A DNA stretch of 64,000 bases from Streptosporangium sp. NBC_01495 (GCF_036250735.1 NZ_CP109430.1:9238001-9302000); one strand, 5' to 3'; shown: positions 16,962-25,769, counted from the first letter of the stretch. Notes: a model not told the origin generated them from the letters alone. Program-made: numbers and translations.

Positions 16962-18211
16962 GGGTTCACCTCGACGATCTCCAGATTGGGGATGGGGAAG
17001 ACCAGCCGGCCTCCCCAGGCGTGCACGAAGGACAGCTGGCCGACGAGTTCCTCGCGGAGGTTCCACGGGAGGACCAGCACGTAGTCGGGCCGCTCCTCGG
17101 CGAGCCGCTCGGGCGGCAGGATCGGTACGCGCGTGCCGGGGGTGAACCTGCCGTGCTTGTACGGGTTGCGGTCGACCGTGAAGGGGAGCAGGTCGGGCCG
17201 GATGCCGCAGTGGTTGAGCAGGGTGTTTCCCTTGCCCGGCGCCCCGTAGCCGGCGACGGTTTTGCCCTCGCGGGCGGCGTCGAGGAGGAAGCCCAGCAGG
17301 TCCCGCCGCACCCGCGCCACCCTCTCGCCGAACTCGGCGTACCCGGACAGCTCGTGCAGGCCGGCGGCCTTCTCGGCCGCGAGCAGCGCGGCCACCCGCT
17401 CGCCCTGCCCGTCCTGCCCGCCCTGCTCGTTCACGACCTCCAGCGGCCTGGCCCACAGGCGGATCGAGCCCCCGTGCGTGGGCAGCGACTCGACGTCCAC
17501 GAGAGCGAGCCCGCCGGTGGCCAGCGCGCGCTGGGCGGAGGCGACCGTGTAGTACTGGAAGTGCTCGTGGTAGATCGTGTCGTACTGGTTGTGCTCCATC
17601 AGCGTGAGCAGGTGCTGGACCTCGATGGAGACCCAGCCGTCGTCGGCCACGAGGGCGCGCAGCCCCCGGGTGAACCCGATGACGTCCGGGATGTGGGCGT
17701 AGACGTTGTTGGCCACCACCAGGTCGGCGGGCCCGTGCTCCGCGCGCACCGCCGCACCGGTCTCCGGGCCGAGGAACGCCGTGACGGTCGGCACCCCGGC
17801 GTCCCTGGCCGCCCGGCCGACGTTCTCCGACGGCTCGATGCCCAGGCAGCGGACGCCCCGCTCGACGACGTGCCGCAGCAGGTATCCGTCGTTGCTGGCC
17901 ACCTCGACCACGAACGACCCGGCCCCCAGCCCGAGCCGGTCGGCCGCCCCGCGCACGAACTCCCGCGCGTGCTCCACCCACGAGGTGGAGTACGAGGAGA
18001 AGTAGGCGTACTCGGTGAAGGTCTCCTCCGGCGTGATCATCGGCGGGATCTGCGCCAGCCAGCAGCCGGTGCAGACCCGCAGGTGCAGCGGGTAGGTGAC
18101 CTCGGGCTCCTCCAGCTGCCCCTCGGTGAGGAACCGCTCGCAGGGCGGTGTCGCCCCGAGGTCGACGACGCTGGCGAGACTCGTCGAGCCGCACAGCCTG
18201 CAGGTTGTCAT
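16958..18211 (-). CDS. NDP-sugar C-methyltransferase (SAM-dependent)
   Basis: 417 residues from an ATG at 18211 with AGGGAG about 9 nt upstream. The three-part architecture is clear: an N-terminal zinc-binding part (MTTCRLCG, then VCTGCWLAQIP), a class I methyltransferase core (VVEVASNDGYLL), the EHFQYYT word, and a C-terminal domain with GYGAPGKGNTLLNHCG. This is the TylCIII-like family that adds a C-methyl group to a keto-deoxysugar nucleotide. It is 168 bp downstream of rmlD and starts the tailoring module. A branched-chain (C-methylated) sugar in the polymer is the direct inference; sugar identity is open. Confidence 0.9.
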   Translation of the reverse strand: MTTCRLCGSTSLASVVDLGATPPCERFLTEGQLEEPEVTYPLHLRVCTGCWLAQIPPMITPEETFTEYAYFSSYSTSWVEHAREFVRGAADRLGLGAGSFVVEVASNDGYLLRHVVERGVRCLGIEPSENVGRAARDAGVPTVTAFLGPETGAAVRAEHGPADLVVANNVYAHIPDVIGFTRGLRALVADDGWVSIEVQHLLTLMEHNQYDTIYHEHFQYYTVASAQRALATGGLALVDVESLPTHGGSIRLWARPLEVVNEQGGQDGQGERVAALLAAEKAAGLHELSGYAEFGERVARVRRDLLGFLLDAAREGKTVAGYGAPGKGNTLLNHCGIRPDLLPFTVDRNPYKHGRFTPGTRVPILPPERLAEERPDYVLVLPWNLREELVGQLSFVHAWGGRLVFPIPNLEIVEVNP

Positions 18212-18379
18212 GAATGCGCTCCCTCGCCGCGTGACGCGGTCCGACGGTTCTCCGACAGGGTCGTTCTCGTGCCCGGCGACCGGGTCGGACACCGCCCGGC
18301 ACACCGCACCACCACCACCGGCGGCGGGGCGGGCGGTGTCCGGCCCGTCCCGCGGTACCACGGACCGGCCTCGCTCCCG

Positions 18380-19237
18380 CTAGTCCGCCGCGAGCACACG
18401 GGACTCCCTCAGCGCCTCTCTCCAGTGCCGCATCGGCGGCAGCCCGGCCCTGCGCCAGCCGTCGTGCCCCAGCACGCTGTACGCGGGCCGGGGCGCGGGG
18501 CGCGGAAAGTCCTTGGAGGAGATCTCCGTCACCCGGACGGGATCGGCGCCGAGCAGCGTGAAGATCTCCCTGGCCAGGCCGTACCAGCTCGTCTGGCCCG
18601 AGTTGGTGGCGTGGTAGACGCCGGGCGGCGCCCCGCTCCCGGCCAGGTCGACGATCCTCGCCGCCAGGTCTCCGGCCCAGGTGGGCTGGCCGAACTGGTC
18701 GCCGACGACGCCGGGGGCCACTCCCTCCCCCTCCAGGCGGGCCATCGTGCGGATGAAGTTGTGGCCGGTCGCGGCGTACACCCAGGCGGTGCGCACCACG
18801 TAGCCGCCGCGCGGCAGCGCCTCCAGCACGGCGCGCTCACCCGCGAGCTTGGTCCTGCCGTACGCGTTGACCGGGCGGGGCCGCGCGTCCTCGGGGTAGG
18901 GGTCCAGCGCGGCGCCGTCGAAGACGTAGTCGCTGGAGGGCTGGATCATCCGCGCGCCGACGCGCCCGCACGCCTCGGCGAGCGCGCGCACCCCGGTGCC
19001 GTTGACCGCGAGTGCCTCGTCCTCTCGCGTCTCCGCCTCGTCGACGGCGTTCCACGCGGCGCAGTTGACCACGACGTCGGGCCTGCAGGCCTCGACCAGG
19101 TGGTGCACGGCGGACGTGTCGCGGAGGTCCAGCTCGTGCCTGCGGAACGCGAGGACGGGCTGCCCCTCGGCACGCAGGCGGGCCACGAGCTCGGTTCCGA
19201 GCATGCCGGAGGCGCCGGTGATCATCCAGCGGGTCAT
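18380..19237 (-). CDS. rmlD: dTDP-4-dehydrorhamnose reductase
   Basis: 285 residues from an ATG at 19237 that overlaps the rmlB stop (ATGA). NAD(P)-binding TGASGMLG lies at residues 7-14; NCAAWNAVDEAE, SSDYVFDG and catalytic YGRTK are typical of RmlD. It reduces dTDP-4-dehydro-L-rhamnose to dTDP-L-rhamnose, the last step of the pathway. Length is normal. It is the third gene of the rmlA-rmlB-rmlD block and is followed by a 168-bp gap, the widest of the front half of the operon. Confidence 0.93.
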   Translation of the reverse strand: MTRWMITGASGMLGTELVARLRAEGQPVLAFRRHELDLRDTSAVHHLVEACRPDVVVNCAAWNAVDEAETREDEALAVNGTGVRALAEACGRVGARMIQPSSDYVFDGAALDPYPEDARPRPVNAYGRTKLAGERAVLEALPRGGYVVRTAWVYAATGHNFIRTMARLEGEGVAPGVVGDQFGQPTWAGDLAARIVDLAGSGAPPGVYHATNSGQTSWYGLAREIFTLLGADPVRVTEISSKDFPRPAPRPAYSVLGHDGWRRAGLPPMRHWREALRESRVLAAD

Positions 19238-20340
19238 CCGGTCTCGCCTCCCCGCCGGCCGCCCGCCGCACCGGCCATTCCCGCCGAACCCACCGAACCG
19301 GCAGGGGCCGCCGAGTTCACCGGACCGGGCGAGCCCCCGCCACCCGACGCCGGGCCGGCACCCACCTCCCCCGCGGTGGCCTCCCACCAGCCGGGGTTCT
19401 CCTCGTACCAGCGGACCGTCTCCGCCAGGCCGCGCTCGAACGACACGGACGGCCGGTAGCCGAGCGCGCGGAGCCGGGAGTCGTCCAGGGAGTAACGGCG
19501 GTCGTGCCCCTTGCGGTCGGGGACGCGCTCGACCATGCCCCATCCGGCCCCGCAGGCCTCGAGGAGCCGGGCGGTGAGCTCGACGTTGCTCAGCTCCGCC
19601 GTACCGCCGATGTGGTAGACCTCGCCGGGTTCGCCGCGCTCGGCGACGAGGCGGATGCCCTCGCAGTGGTCGTCGACGTGGACCCAGTCGCGGACGTTGC
19701 CGCCGTCGCCGTAGAGCGGGACCCTGCGGCCCCGCAAAAGGTGGGTGATGAAGCGCGGGATCACCTTCTCCGGATACTGGCGGGGGCCGTAGTTGTTGCC
19801 GCAGCGCGTGATGGAGACCGGCAGGCCGTGGGTGACCGCGTACGCCTGGGCGACCATGTCACCGCTCGCCTTGGCCGCGGAGTAGGGCGAGCGCGGGCTG
19901 AGCCGCGCGTGTTCGTCCCAGGACCCCTCGTCGATCGACCCGTACACCTCGTCGGTCGAGACCTGCACCACCCGCGGGGTGCCCGCCTCCAGGCAGGCCT
20001 GCATCAGCGCCTGCGTGCCGAGGACGTTGGTCCGTACGAAGTCGGCGGCGCCGTCGATCGACCGGTCGACGTGGGACTCGGCGGCGAAGTTGACGACGAG
20101 GTCGTGACCGGGGACCAGCCCGGCCAGGAGCCCGGTGTCGCAGACGTCGCCGAGGACGAAGTCGTGGGGTGTCCCCTCCAGGTTGGCCGGGTTGCCCGCG
20201 TAGGTGAGCTTGTCGAGGACCGTCACGGTGGCCCCGCTCGCGGCGAGCGCGCGGGCGAAGTGGGAGCCGATGAATCCGGCTCCCCCGGTGACCAGGACCT
20301 TCGATGGGGTGGGGGTCGTCCCCCTGTCGGCTGTTGTCAT
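19234..20340 (-). CDS. rmlB: dTDP-glucose 4,6-dehydratase
   Basis: 368 residues from an ATG at 20340 overlapping the rmlA stop (ATGA). Motifs: VTGGAGFIGSHFAR, NFAAESHVDRSI, QVSTDEVYG, catalytic YSAAKASGD, NNYGPRQYPEKVIP and DWVHVDDHCEGI. It converts dTDP-glucose to dTDP-4-keto-6-deoxyglucose. Residues after about 325 form a Gly/Ala/Pro-rich tail (GPASGGGGSPGP and on) not normally found in RmlB, another sign of repeat growth at gene ends in this locus. Confidence 0.94.
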   Translation of the reverse strand: MTTADRGTTPTPSKVLVTGGAGFIGSHFARALAASGATVTVLDKLTYAGNPANLEGTPHDFVLGDVCDTGLLAGLVPGHDLVVNFAAESHVDRSIDGAADFVRTNVLGTQALMQACLEAGTPRVVQVSTDEVYGSIDEGSWDEHARLSPRSPYSAAKASGDMVAQAYAVTHGLPVSITRCGNNYGPRQYPEKVIPRFITHLLRGRRVPLYGDGGNVRDWVHVDDHCEGIRLVAERGEPGEVYHIGGTAELSNVELTARLLEACGAGWGMVERVPDRKGHDRRYSLDDSRLRALGYRPSVSFERGLAETVRWYEENPGWWEATAGEVGAGPASGGGGSPGPVNSAAPAGSVGSAGMAGAAGGRRGGETG

Positions 20341-21404
20341 GAACTGATCTGGACCTTGCTGTGATCGCCCAGCACGAGACGGTGGGCTCTGGGGGTGGTG
20401 GGGGCGGGGGTGACCTCGACGTCGTGGCCGATGAGGGACGCCTCGATGCGCGAGACCCCGGCGATCGAGGACCTGGGCAGGACGATCGAATACTCGATCT
20501 CGCTGCCGCTGATCGTGCAGCCTGCCGCGATCGAGGTGAAGGGGCCGATGTAGCTGTCGCTGACCCGGGCTCCGGGACCGATGATCGCGGGCCCGACGAC
20601 GCGGGACCGCTCGATCTCGGCGCCCGCCTCGACGACCACCCGGCCGATCAGCTGGCTGGCGTCGTCGACCAGGCCGTCCACCCGGGGTTCCAGGGACTCC
20701 AGCACCAGCCGGTTGACCTCCAGCATGTCGGTGACGTTCCCGGTGTCCTTCCAGTAGCCGGAGATGACGGAGGACTCGACCCTCCGCCCGTCGGCGATCA
20801 GCCATTGGACGGCGTCGGTGATCTCCAGCTCCCCGCGCCACGAGGGCTTGATCTCGGCCACCGCCTCGTGGATCGCGGCGGTGAACAGGTAGACACCGAC
20901 CAGGGCGAGGTCGCTCTTGGGAACGGGCGGCTTCTCCTCCAGCCCGATCACCCGGCCGGCGGCGTCGAGTTCGGCGACCCCGAACTGCCGGGGGTCTCCG
21001 ACCTTGGTGAGCATGATGTGGGCGGCGGGCCGCTCTCGGGCGAAGCGCTCGACGACGTCGTTGATGCCGCCGACGATGAAGTTGTCGCCGAGATACATGA
21101 CGAAGTCGTCGTCGCCGAGGTAGTCGCGGGCGACGAGCACCGCGTGGGCCAGGCCCAGCGGTGCCCGCTGGCGGACGTAGGTGACCTCCAGGCCGAGCGC
21201 GCGGCCGTCGCCGACGGCCGCCTCGATCTCGGCGTGCGTGTCGCCCACGACGATCCCGATCTCACGGATGCCCGCGGCGGCGATGGCCTCCAGCCCGTAG
21301 AACAGAACAGGCTTGTTCGCCACGGGGACGAGTTGCTTGGCGGAGGTGTGGGTGATCGGCCTCAGCCGGGTGCCCGACCCTCCGGCGAGCACGAGTGCTT
21401 TCAC
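20337..21404 (-). CDS. rmlA: Glucose-1-phosphate thymidylyltransferase, long form
   Basis: 355 residues from a GTG at 21404 that shares one base with the upstream TAG (TAGTG), with AAGGGG upstream. VKALVLAGGSGTRLRP and the metal-binding YLGDN are the nucleotidyltransferase core; GRVVVEAGAEIERSRVVGPA starts a C-terminal left-handed beta-helix, making this the long RmlA/StrD type. It makes dTDP-glucose and opens the rhamnose pathway. Directly downstream of the initiating phosphotransferase gene. Confidence 0.94.
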   Translation of the reverse strand: MKALVLAGGSGTRLRPITHTSAKQLVPVANKPVLFYGLEAIAAAGIREIGIVVGDTHAEIEAAVGDGRALGLEVTYVRQRAPLGLAHAVLVARDYLGDDDFVMYLGDNFIVGGINDVVERFARERPAAHIMLTKVGDPRQFGVAELDAAGRVIGLEEKPPVPKSDLALVGVYLFTAAIHEAVAEIKPSWRGELEITDAVQWLIADGRRVESSVISGYWKDTGNVTDMLEVNRLVLESLEPRVDGLVDDASQLIGRVVVEAGAEIERSRVVGPAIIGPGARVSDSYIGPFTSIAAGCTISGSEIEYSIVLPRSSIAGVSRIEASLIGHDVEVTPAPTTPRAHRLVLGDHSKVQISS

Positions 21405-22858
21405 TAGTAGGCCCCTTCTCCGCCGGTCACGGCGCTCCAGGTCTTCCAGAGGATCTGCAGGTCCAGAAAGAGCGACCAGTTCTCGACGTAGCGGAGGTCC
21501 AGGCGGACCGACTCCTCCCAGGTCAGGTCCGAGCGCCCGCTGACCTGCCACAGGCCGGTCATTCCGGGTTTCACGACCAGGCGGCGGCGTACGTCGGCGC
21601 CGTACTGCCTGACCTCGTCGGGGAGGGGAGGGCGCGGGCCGACGAGGGACATCTCGCCGCGCAGCACGTTGAGCAGCTGGGGTAGCTCGTCGAGGGAGTA
21701 TCGGCGCAGGAAGGCGCCCACGCGGGTGATCCTTGGATCGTTCCTAATCTTGAAGAGGACACCGTCGAACTCGTTCTCGCGCTCCAAGTCGATCTTGAGC
21801 TGCTCCGCGTCGACCACCATCGTGCGAAATTTCACGACATGGAACTCCACGCCTCCCTTACCTACCCTGATCTGGCGGAAGAGGGCGGGTCCCGGGCTCG
21901 TCGCGCGGATCAGCGCGGCGATCGCCAGCATGGGCGCCCCCAGCGTCAGCAGGGCCAGGCCCGCCCCCGCCCGGTCGAACAGGCTCTTCGCCAGCCGCCG
22001 GGCGCCGCGGAAGTCGGGGTGCTCGACATGCAGGAGCGGCATGCCGGCGACCGGGCTGATGCTGATGCGCGGGCCGGCCACGTCCATCAGCGCGGGCGCC
22101 ACGAACAGGTCGGTGCGGGCGTCCTCCAGGCCCCAGGCGAGCCTGCGCAGCGCCGCGCCGTCCAGTTCCGGGCAGGCCAGAACGGCGACGGCGTCGGCGT
22201 TGACCTCGGCCACCACGGTGGGGACGTCGGAGAAGTTGCCGAGGACCGGAACCCCGTCGACCTCCACCAGGTCTGGCCCCGCGGGCAGGCACGCGGCGAC
22301 GACGGTCATGCCGTGGTGCGGTTGCCTGCGCAACTGCATCACCAGGTCGAGCACCGACTCACGATGTCCGACGGCGACCATATGACGCATGTAGTCGCCG
22401 CGCGAGCGCCTGCGGTGGAGCCGTTTGCGCATCCGGTAGCGAAAAAAGAGGGTGAGGGCGAAACCGAGCGGGAACATCGCCATGACAAAACTGCGAGCGA
22501 TCGGAGTTTGCGTGATATATGCACCGATCGCAACAGTCGCAGTCAGACCGGCGGCACCATTGAAAACCGCTCGGAATTCGTCCGTCCCCTCACCGTGCGT
22601 ACGCTGACGATAGGCGCCTCCCGACGCCAGGGCCAGCGGCCAGATCAGGGCGAGACCCAGCCCGAGCAGGGCCTCCGTCCCGGGGATGAAGGCGCCGAAC
22701 CACAGTCGGACCCCCAGAACGGTCTCACAGGCGATCACGGAACACGCGACGTCTCCGGCAAGCAGAATACGGACATAAGAGCGCGTCCAAATGCTTGGAG
22801 CAGTGCGTGCAGGACCTTTGAGAAGCCCGAGGACGAGCTCCTCAGTTTCCACTCTCAT
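21404..22858 (-). CDS. Polyprenyl glycosylphosphotransferase (initiating enzyme)
   Basis: 484 residues from an ATG at 22858 (a GTG at 22873 would add five). About four or five N-terminal membrane segments (to about 155) and a CoA-binding-like domain precede a fifth hydrophobic segment (LALLTLGAPMLAIAALI) and the catalytic domain: SPGPALFRQIRVGKGG, FHVVKFRTMV, RVGAFLRRYSLDELPQLLNVL, MSLVGPRPPLPDE, KPGMTGLWQVSGRSD. This is the WbaP/CpsE family, which transfers a sugar-1-phosphate to undecaprenyl phosphate and starts repeat-unit assembly. First gene of the operon; a 245-bp leader-like gap precedes it. Confidence 0.93.
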   Translation of the reverse strand: MRVETEELVLGLLKGPARTAPSIWTRSYVRILLAGDVACSVIACETVLGVRLWFGAFIPGTEALLGLGLALIWPLALASGGAYRQRTHGEGTDEFRAVFNGAAGLTATVAIGAYITQTPIARSFVMAMFPLGFALTLFFRYRMRKRLHRRRSRGDYMRHMVAVGHRESVLDLVMQLRRQPHHGMTVVAACLPAGPDLVEVDGVPVLGNFSDVPTVVAEVNADAVAVLACPELDGAALRRLAWGLEDARTDLFVAPALMDVAGPRISISPVAGMPLLHVEHPDFRGARRLAKSLFDRAGAGLALLTLGAPMLAIAALIRATSPGPALFRQIRVGKGGVEFHVVKFRTMVVDAEQLKIDLERENEFDGVLFKIRNDPRITRVGAFLRRYSLDELPQLLNVLRGEMSLVGPRPPLPDEVRQYGADVRRRLVVKPGMTGLWQVSGRSDLTWEESVRLDLRYVENWSLFLDLQILWKTWSAVTGGEGAY

Positions 22859-23103
22859 ACCACCCCGTCCCACTCAAGATGCCCCGGCGCGACCGAAAAA
22901 GTTGCCGCACATCTCATTCAATGGTTGACAGCATTCCCTAATGCATCAGGAGCGTGGATACCCATGGAAATCCTAGTGATCACCATTGAGTAGGGGAATA
23001 CCGGCTACTGTCCACTATTGGCCGAACTACGGCAGAGATGGCATCTTGACGGAACGGTCCAAACGTGTAAGTTTGACCGCCACATATCGGAAATAATTGG
23101 AAA
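22859..23103. other. Upstream region of the exopolysaccharide operon
   Basis: 245 bp with lower GC than the surroundings and no convincing ORF. It should contain the operon promoter on the minus strand, but I cannot pick a clear -35/-10 pair. It includes an inverted repeat at 23056-23078. Confidence 0.5.
23056..23078. promoter_or_regulatory. Inverted repeat, candidate operator or terminator
   Basis: GGTCCAAAC and GTTTGACC flank the hexamer gtgtaa; apart from one extra base the arms are complementary. It lies 26 bp beyond the stop of the 23104 gene and about 200 bp before the exopolysaccharide operon start, so it could be either a weak terminator of the former or a binding site controlling the latter. 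There is no T-run after it. Confidence 0.4.
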
Positions 23104-23454
23104 TTAGTCGTATTCGAAATCCGGGAGGGCCGAAGGCGGTTCGGGACTGCGCCATACGACGACGTAATCGTCGCGCGCGGACTCCACCGCCGCACCGAGC
23201 CTGTCGAGATCGAAATCCGGGAGATATCGAAGGCGGGCGAGGAAGGTCGCGTCGGTCGCCGAGTGGGGCACCACGCACCCCTCACCCTGTCGATCAAGAA
23301 GGATGTACAGGATGTCCGAGTCCGTATCGCCCACTATCCGCACCTCGACGACGTCCTCCCACGCGAGGGCGTCAACGCTGCCGTCCGCGTAGTGACGGGT
23401 CACGCCTTCTTCGGTGACATATACGTAGGAGTCCGGCACTGAGTTGCCGTGCAT
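23104..23454 (-). CDS. Small acidic protein of unknown function
   Basis: 116 residues, MHGNSVPDSYVYVTEEGVTR at the start, no signal peptide or membrane segment. A beta-rich N-terminal half (VYVTEEGVTRHYADGSVDAL, then VVEVRIVGDTDSDILYILL) followed by an acidic helix. The size, acidity and lack of neighbours in a pathway resemble small immunity-like or PH-like proteins, but I do not recognise the family. It stands alone between the exopolysaccharide operon and the GntR/EamA pair. Confidence 0.6.
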   Translation of the reverse strand: MHGNSVPDSYVYVTEEGVTRHYADGSVDALAWEDVVEVRIVGDTDSDILYILLDRQGEGCVVPHSATDATFLARLRYLPDFDLDRLGAAVESARDDYVVVWRSPEPPSALPDFEYD

Positions 23455-23512
23455 GGCCGCGATTGTGACGACTTCAGGGCTCCGCGTGCAATAGAGCCAT
23501 GCAAGTCGGTGC

Positions 23513-24136
23513 CTAATGATCGCCCCAGCGGTGATCGAGATGCGCGGCGACCGCCTCCCTGGCGGCCTCCCCGGGACCCCGGCCGATCGCGTCGAGCAGG
23601 TTCCCGTGCTCGGCGACCAGCACGTGCCGGTCGGAGTAGACCGCGCGCAGCCTGACCATGCCGAGCCTCGTCTCGGTGGCCAGCATGCCGTAGAGCCGCT
23701 CCAGCCGGGGGCTGCCCACCGCGACGAGCAGCGCCTGGTGCAGGGCCATGTGCTCGGCCACCAGCTCCGACCAGGGGGCGTCGGCGGGCAGCGCGGCCAT
23801 CCGCGCCAGCGCCGCGTCGGCCTCCCCGACCCGCCGCCCCGCCAGCGAGGTGGCCATCAGCTCCTCCAGCGGGCGCCGAACGAACATCAGGTCGTCCAGG
23901 TCGGCCGTGGTCACCTCGGCCACCTGGGCGCTGCGGTGCCGCTCGCGCCTGAGCAGCCCCTCGTGCACGAGCACGGCGAGCGCCTCGCGGACGGTCGGGC
24001 GGGCCACCCCGTACAGGGCCGAGAGCTCCTGCTCCGGCAGCGTGGTACCCGGGGCGATCTCGCCGGACAGCACCCTCCGGCGCAGGGCGTCGGCGAGCGC
24101 GCCGACGGCGGAGACGGGATGGAGCGGGAGAGTCAC
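23513..24136 (-). CDS. GntR-family regulator, FCD subfamily
   Basis: 207 residues from a GTG at 24136 overlapping the EamA stop (GTGA). N-terminal winged helix: LADALRRRVLSGEIAPGTTLPEQELSALYGVARPTVREAL pattern (about 13-55). C-terminal all-alpha FCD domain with the metal-ligand region MALHQALL and a late His (AEHGNLL). It follows the transporter in the same operon, and a TNGTNNNACNA-type site lies before that operon, so auto-repression relieved by a small-molecule effector is likely. Effector unknown. Confidence 0.88.
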   Translation of the reverse strand: MTLPLHPVSAVGALADALRRRVLSGEIAPGTTLPEQELSALYGVARPTVREALAVLVHEGLLRRERHRSAQVAEVTTADLDDLMFVRRPLEELMATSLAGRRVGEADAALARMAALPADAPWSELVAEHMALHQALLVAVGSPRLERLYGMLATETRLGMVRLRAVYSDRHVLVAEHGNLLDAIGRGPGEAAREAVAAHLDHRWGDH

Positions 24137-25113
24137 GCCGACGACCCTATTGCCCTCCGGTCTCGGCCTCCAGGGTGGACGCGCTCGGGCAGGGAGACCG
24201 CGACCAGGCTGGCACCGAGCAGGACGAGCCCGGCGACCGTGGCGGGCGCGAGCCGCTCGCCGAGCACGACGACGCCGAGCAGGGCCGCCACCGCGGGCTC
24301 GGCCAGGGCGAGGGTGGCGGCGATCGCGACCGGGGTCGTGCGCAGCCCCCTGCCGTACAGGAAGTAGGCCAGCGCGGTGGTGGCGCAGCCCAGGTAGAGG
24401 GCGGTGAGCAGGCCGCGCGGCTCGGCGAGCCAGCCGGTGCCCGTCCACAGCAGGACGGGCACCATGACGACGGCGGCCCCGCCGAACATCAGCCCCATCA
24501 CCGCGTCGGAGGAAGCTCCCGCGCCGATCGCCCGCGCCGCGGTGACCGCGTAGAACGCGTACAGCAGGCCGCCGAGCAGCGCGAGCAGGACACCGTCGGC
24601 CCGCACCTCGCCTCCCCCGCCGGTGAGCACGGCGCAGCCGGCGATCGCCACCGCGGTCGCCCCCGCCCAGCGGCGGCCGGGCCGCACGCGGTCGAGCAGC
24701 CAGGACAGCAGCCCGGTGAAGACGGGACCGCTGCCGACGGCGACCACGGTGCCCACCGCCACCCCGGTCCTGCCGACCGCGGCGAAGTAACACAGCTGGT
24801 ACGCCGCCACGGCCACCGCCGCCGCCACGAGCGGGCCGAGACGTGTCCCCGGCCTCCCGCCCTCCCGCACCCCGGAGAGGCCACCTGGAGGGCCTCCAAG
24901 GGACCCCTTGGAGGAGCCCGCGGAGGAGCCTGTGGAAAAGCCCGCGGAGGAGAGCAGGAGCCGCGCGGCGGGAGCGGTGACGGCCGCGAGGACCAAGCCG
25001 CCGATCACCAGGCGCGCGGCGGCGAGGGAGACGGGATCGACCCCGGCGACGAGCAGGCCCGCGGTTCCCGCGGTCCCCCAGAGCACGGCGGCTCCGATCA
25101 CGGCGATTTTCAT
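24133..25113 (-). CDS. EamA-family (DMT) exporter
   Basis: 326 residues with ten predicted membrane segments in two EamA repeats (first AAVLWGTAGTAGLLVAGVDP, second GVLLALLGGLLYAFYAVTA). Between segments 2 and 3 (about residues 65-90) is a Gly/Ser-rich insert (GFSTGSSAGSSKGSLGGPPGG). Drug/metabolite exporters of this kind release amino acids or other metabolites. Coupled by GTGA to the GntR gene. Substrate unknown. Confidence 0.88.
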   Translation of the reverse strand: MKIAVIGAAVLWGTAGTAGLLVAGVDPVSLAAARLVIGGLVLAAVTAPAARLLLSSAGFSTGSSAGSSKGSLGGPPGGLSGVREGGRPGTRLGPLVAAAVAVAAYQLCYFAAVGRTGVAVGTVVAVGSGPVFTGLLSWLLDRVRPGRRWAGATAVAIAGCAVLTGGGGEVRADGVLLALLGGLLYAFYAVTAARAIGAGASSDAVMGLMFGGAAVVMVPVLLWTGTGWLAEPRGLLTALYLGCATTALAYFLYGRGLRTTPVAIAATLALAEPAVAALLGVVVLGERLAPATVAGLVLLGASLVAVSLPERVHPGGRDRRAIGSSA

Positions 25114-25131
25114 GGGCCGATTGTAGGCAGA

Positions 25132-25142
25132 TTGTATGACAA
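25132..25142. promoter_or_regulatory. FCD-GntR-type operator upstream of the EamA-GntR operon
   Basis: TTGTATGACAA fits the FadR/FCD consensus TNGTNNNACNA exactly. It lies 19 bp before the EamA start, where a bound repressor would block its promoter. A second half-like word (ACAAT) follows at about 25147-25151. Confidence 0.55.
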
Positions 25143-25400
25143 CTAGACAATGCTATTTCAACCTGCGGCCGGAGAGCCGGGAACGGGGCCGGCGAAGGGC
25201 TAGGTGTCCGGGGGCGAAGACACGCCCGTCATCCCGTTTTCGCGGGTTCGCGCGCGGGTAGTTCGGCGGGGTGAGAGGTCCGATAGACAGCACGAACCAG
25301 CAGCTCAGGGGGCATGGCCGATGGTGATCCAGGGCACCGCCCGCGAGACGAGCCGGCCGGGCAGCCGTGGCGCGCCCGCCGACACCGGCCGGGGACGACG
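25143..25400. other. Divergent intergenic region, no gene seen
   Basis: About 260 bp between the EamA operon and the barstar-like gene. The first 40 bp are AT-rich (promoter-like for the minus side); the rest is GC-rich with an open frame from 25314 that joins the barstar-like frame, so a longer N-terminus for that gene is possible. Confidence 0.4.
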
Positions 25401-25769
25401 ATGACCACGGTGTCCAGGGGGACGTTCCGCCAGGGGTCGGCCGGGGAGGTCGAGTCCATGCTCGGCGGCGCCACGCCGCACCCGCTGGACGGCGTGAAGA
25501 TCACCACCTCGGCCGAGGCGATGGACGCGATCGCCGAGGCCCTCGACCTGCCCGACCGTTTCGGGCACAACCTCGACGCGCTCTACGACGTGCTGACCGA
25601 CCTGTCGTGGCTGCCGCCGGGCGAGCACACGCTGGTCTGGTCGGAGCCGTCGACGCTGCGGGCGGGAGACCGCCCGGCCTACGACGCCATCCGCACCGTT
25701 CTCACCGAGGCGGTCGCCGACGGCACCGGGGGAGAGTCCTTCCTGTCCGTCCTCATCCTGACCGACTGA
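25401..25769 (+). CDS. Barstar-like (ribonuclease inhibitor family) protein
   Basis: 122 residues from the ATG at 25401; upstream in-frame starts exist to 25314. The signature of the barstar fold is visible: ITTSAEAMDAIAEALDLPDRFGHNLDALYDVLTD pattern with the GHNLDALYD helix that carries the acidic residues used to plug barnase, ending in LSVLILTD. No barnase-like toxin gene lies beside it, so it may be a free-standing immunity or regulatory protein. It runs convergently into the SWIM gene with about 90 bp overlap. Confidence 0.8.
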   Translation: MTTVSRGTFRQGSAGEVESMLGGATPHPLDGVKITTSAEAMDAIAEALDLPDRFGHNLDALYDVLTDLSWLPPGEHTLVWSEPSTLRAGDRPAYDAIRTVLTEAVADGTGGESFLSVLILTD

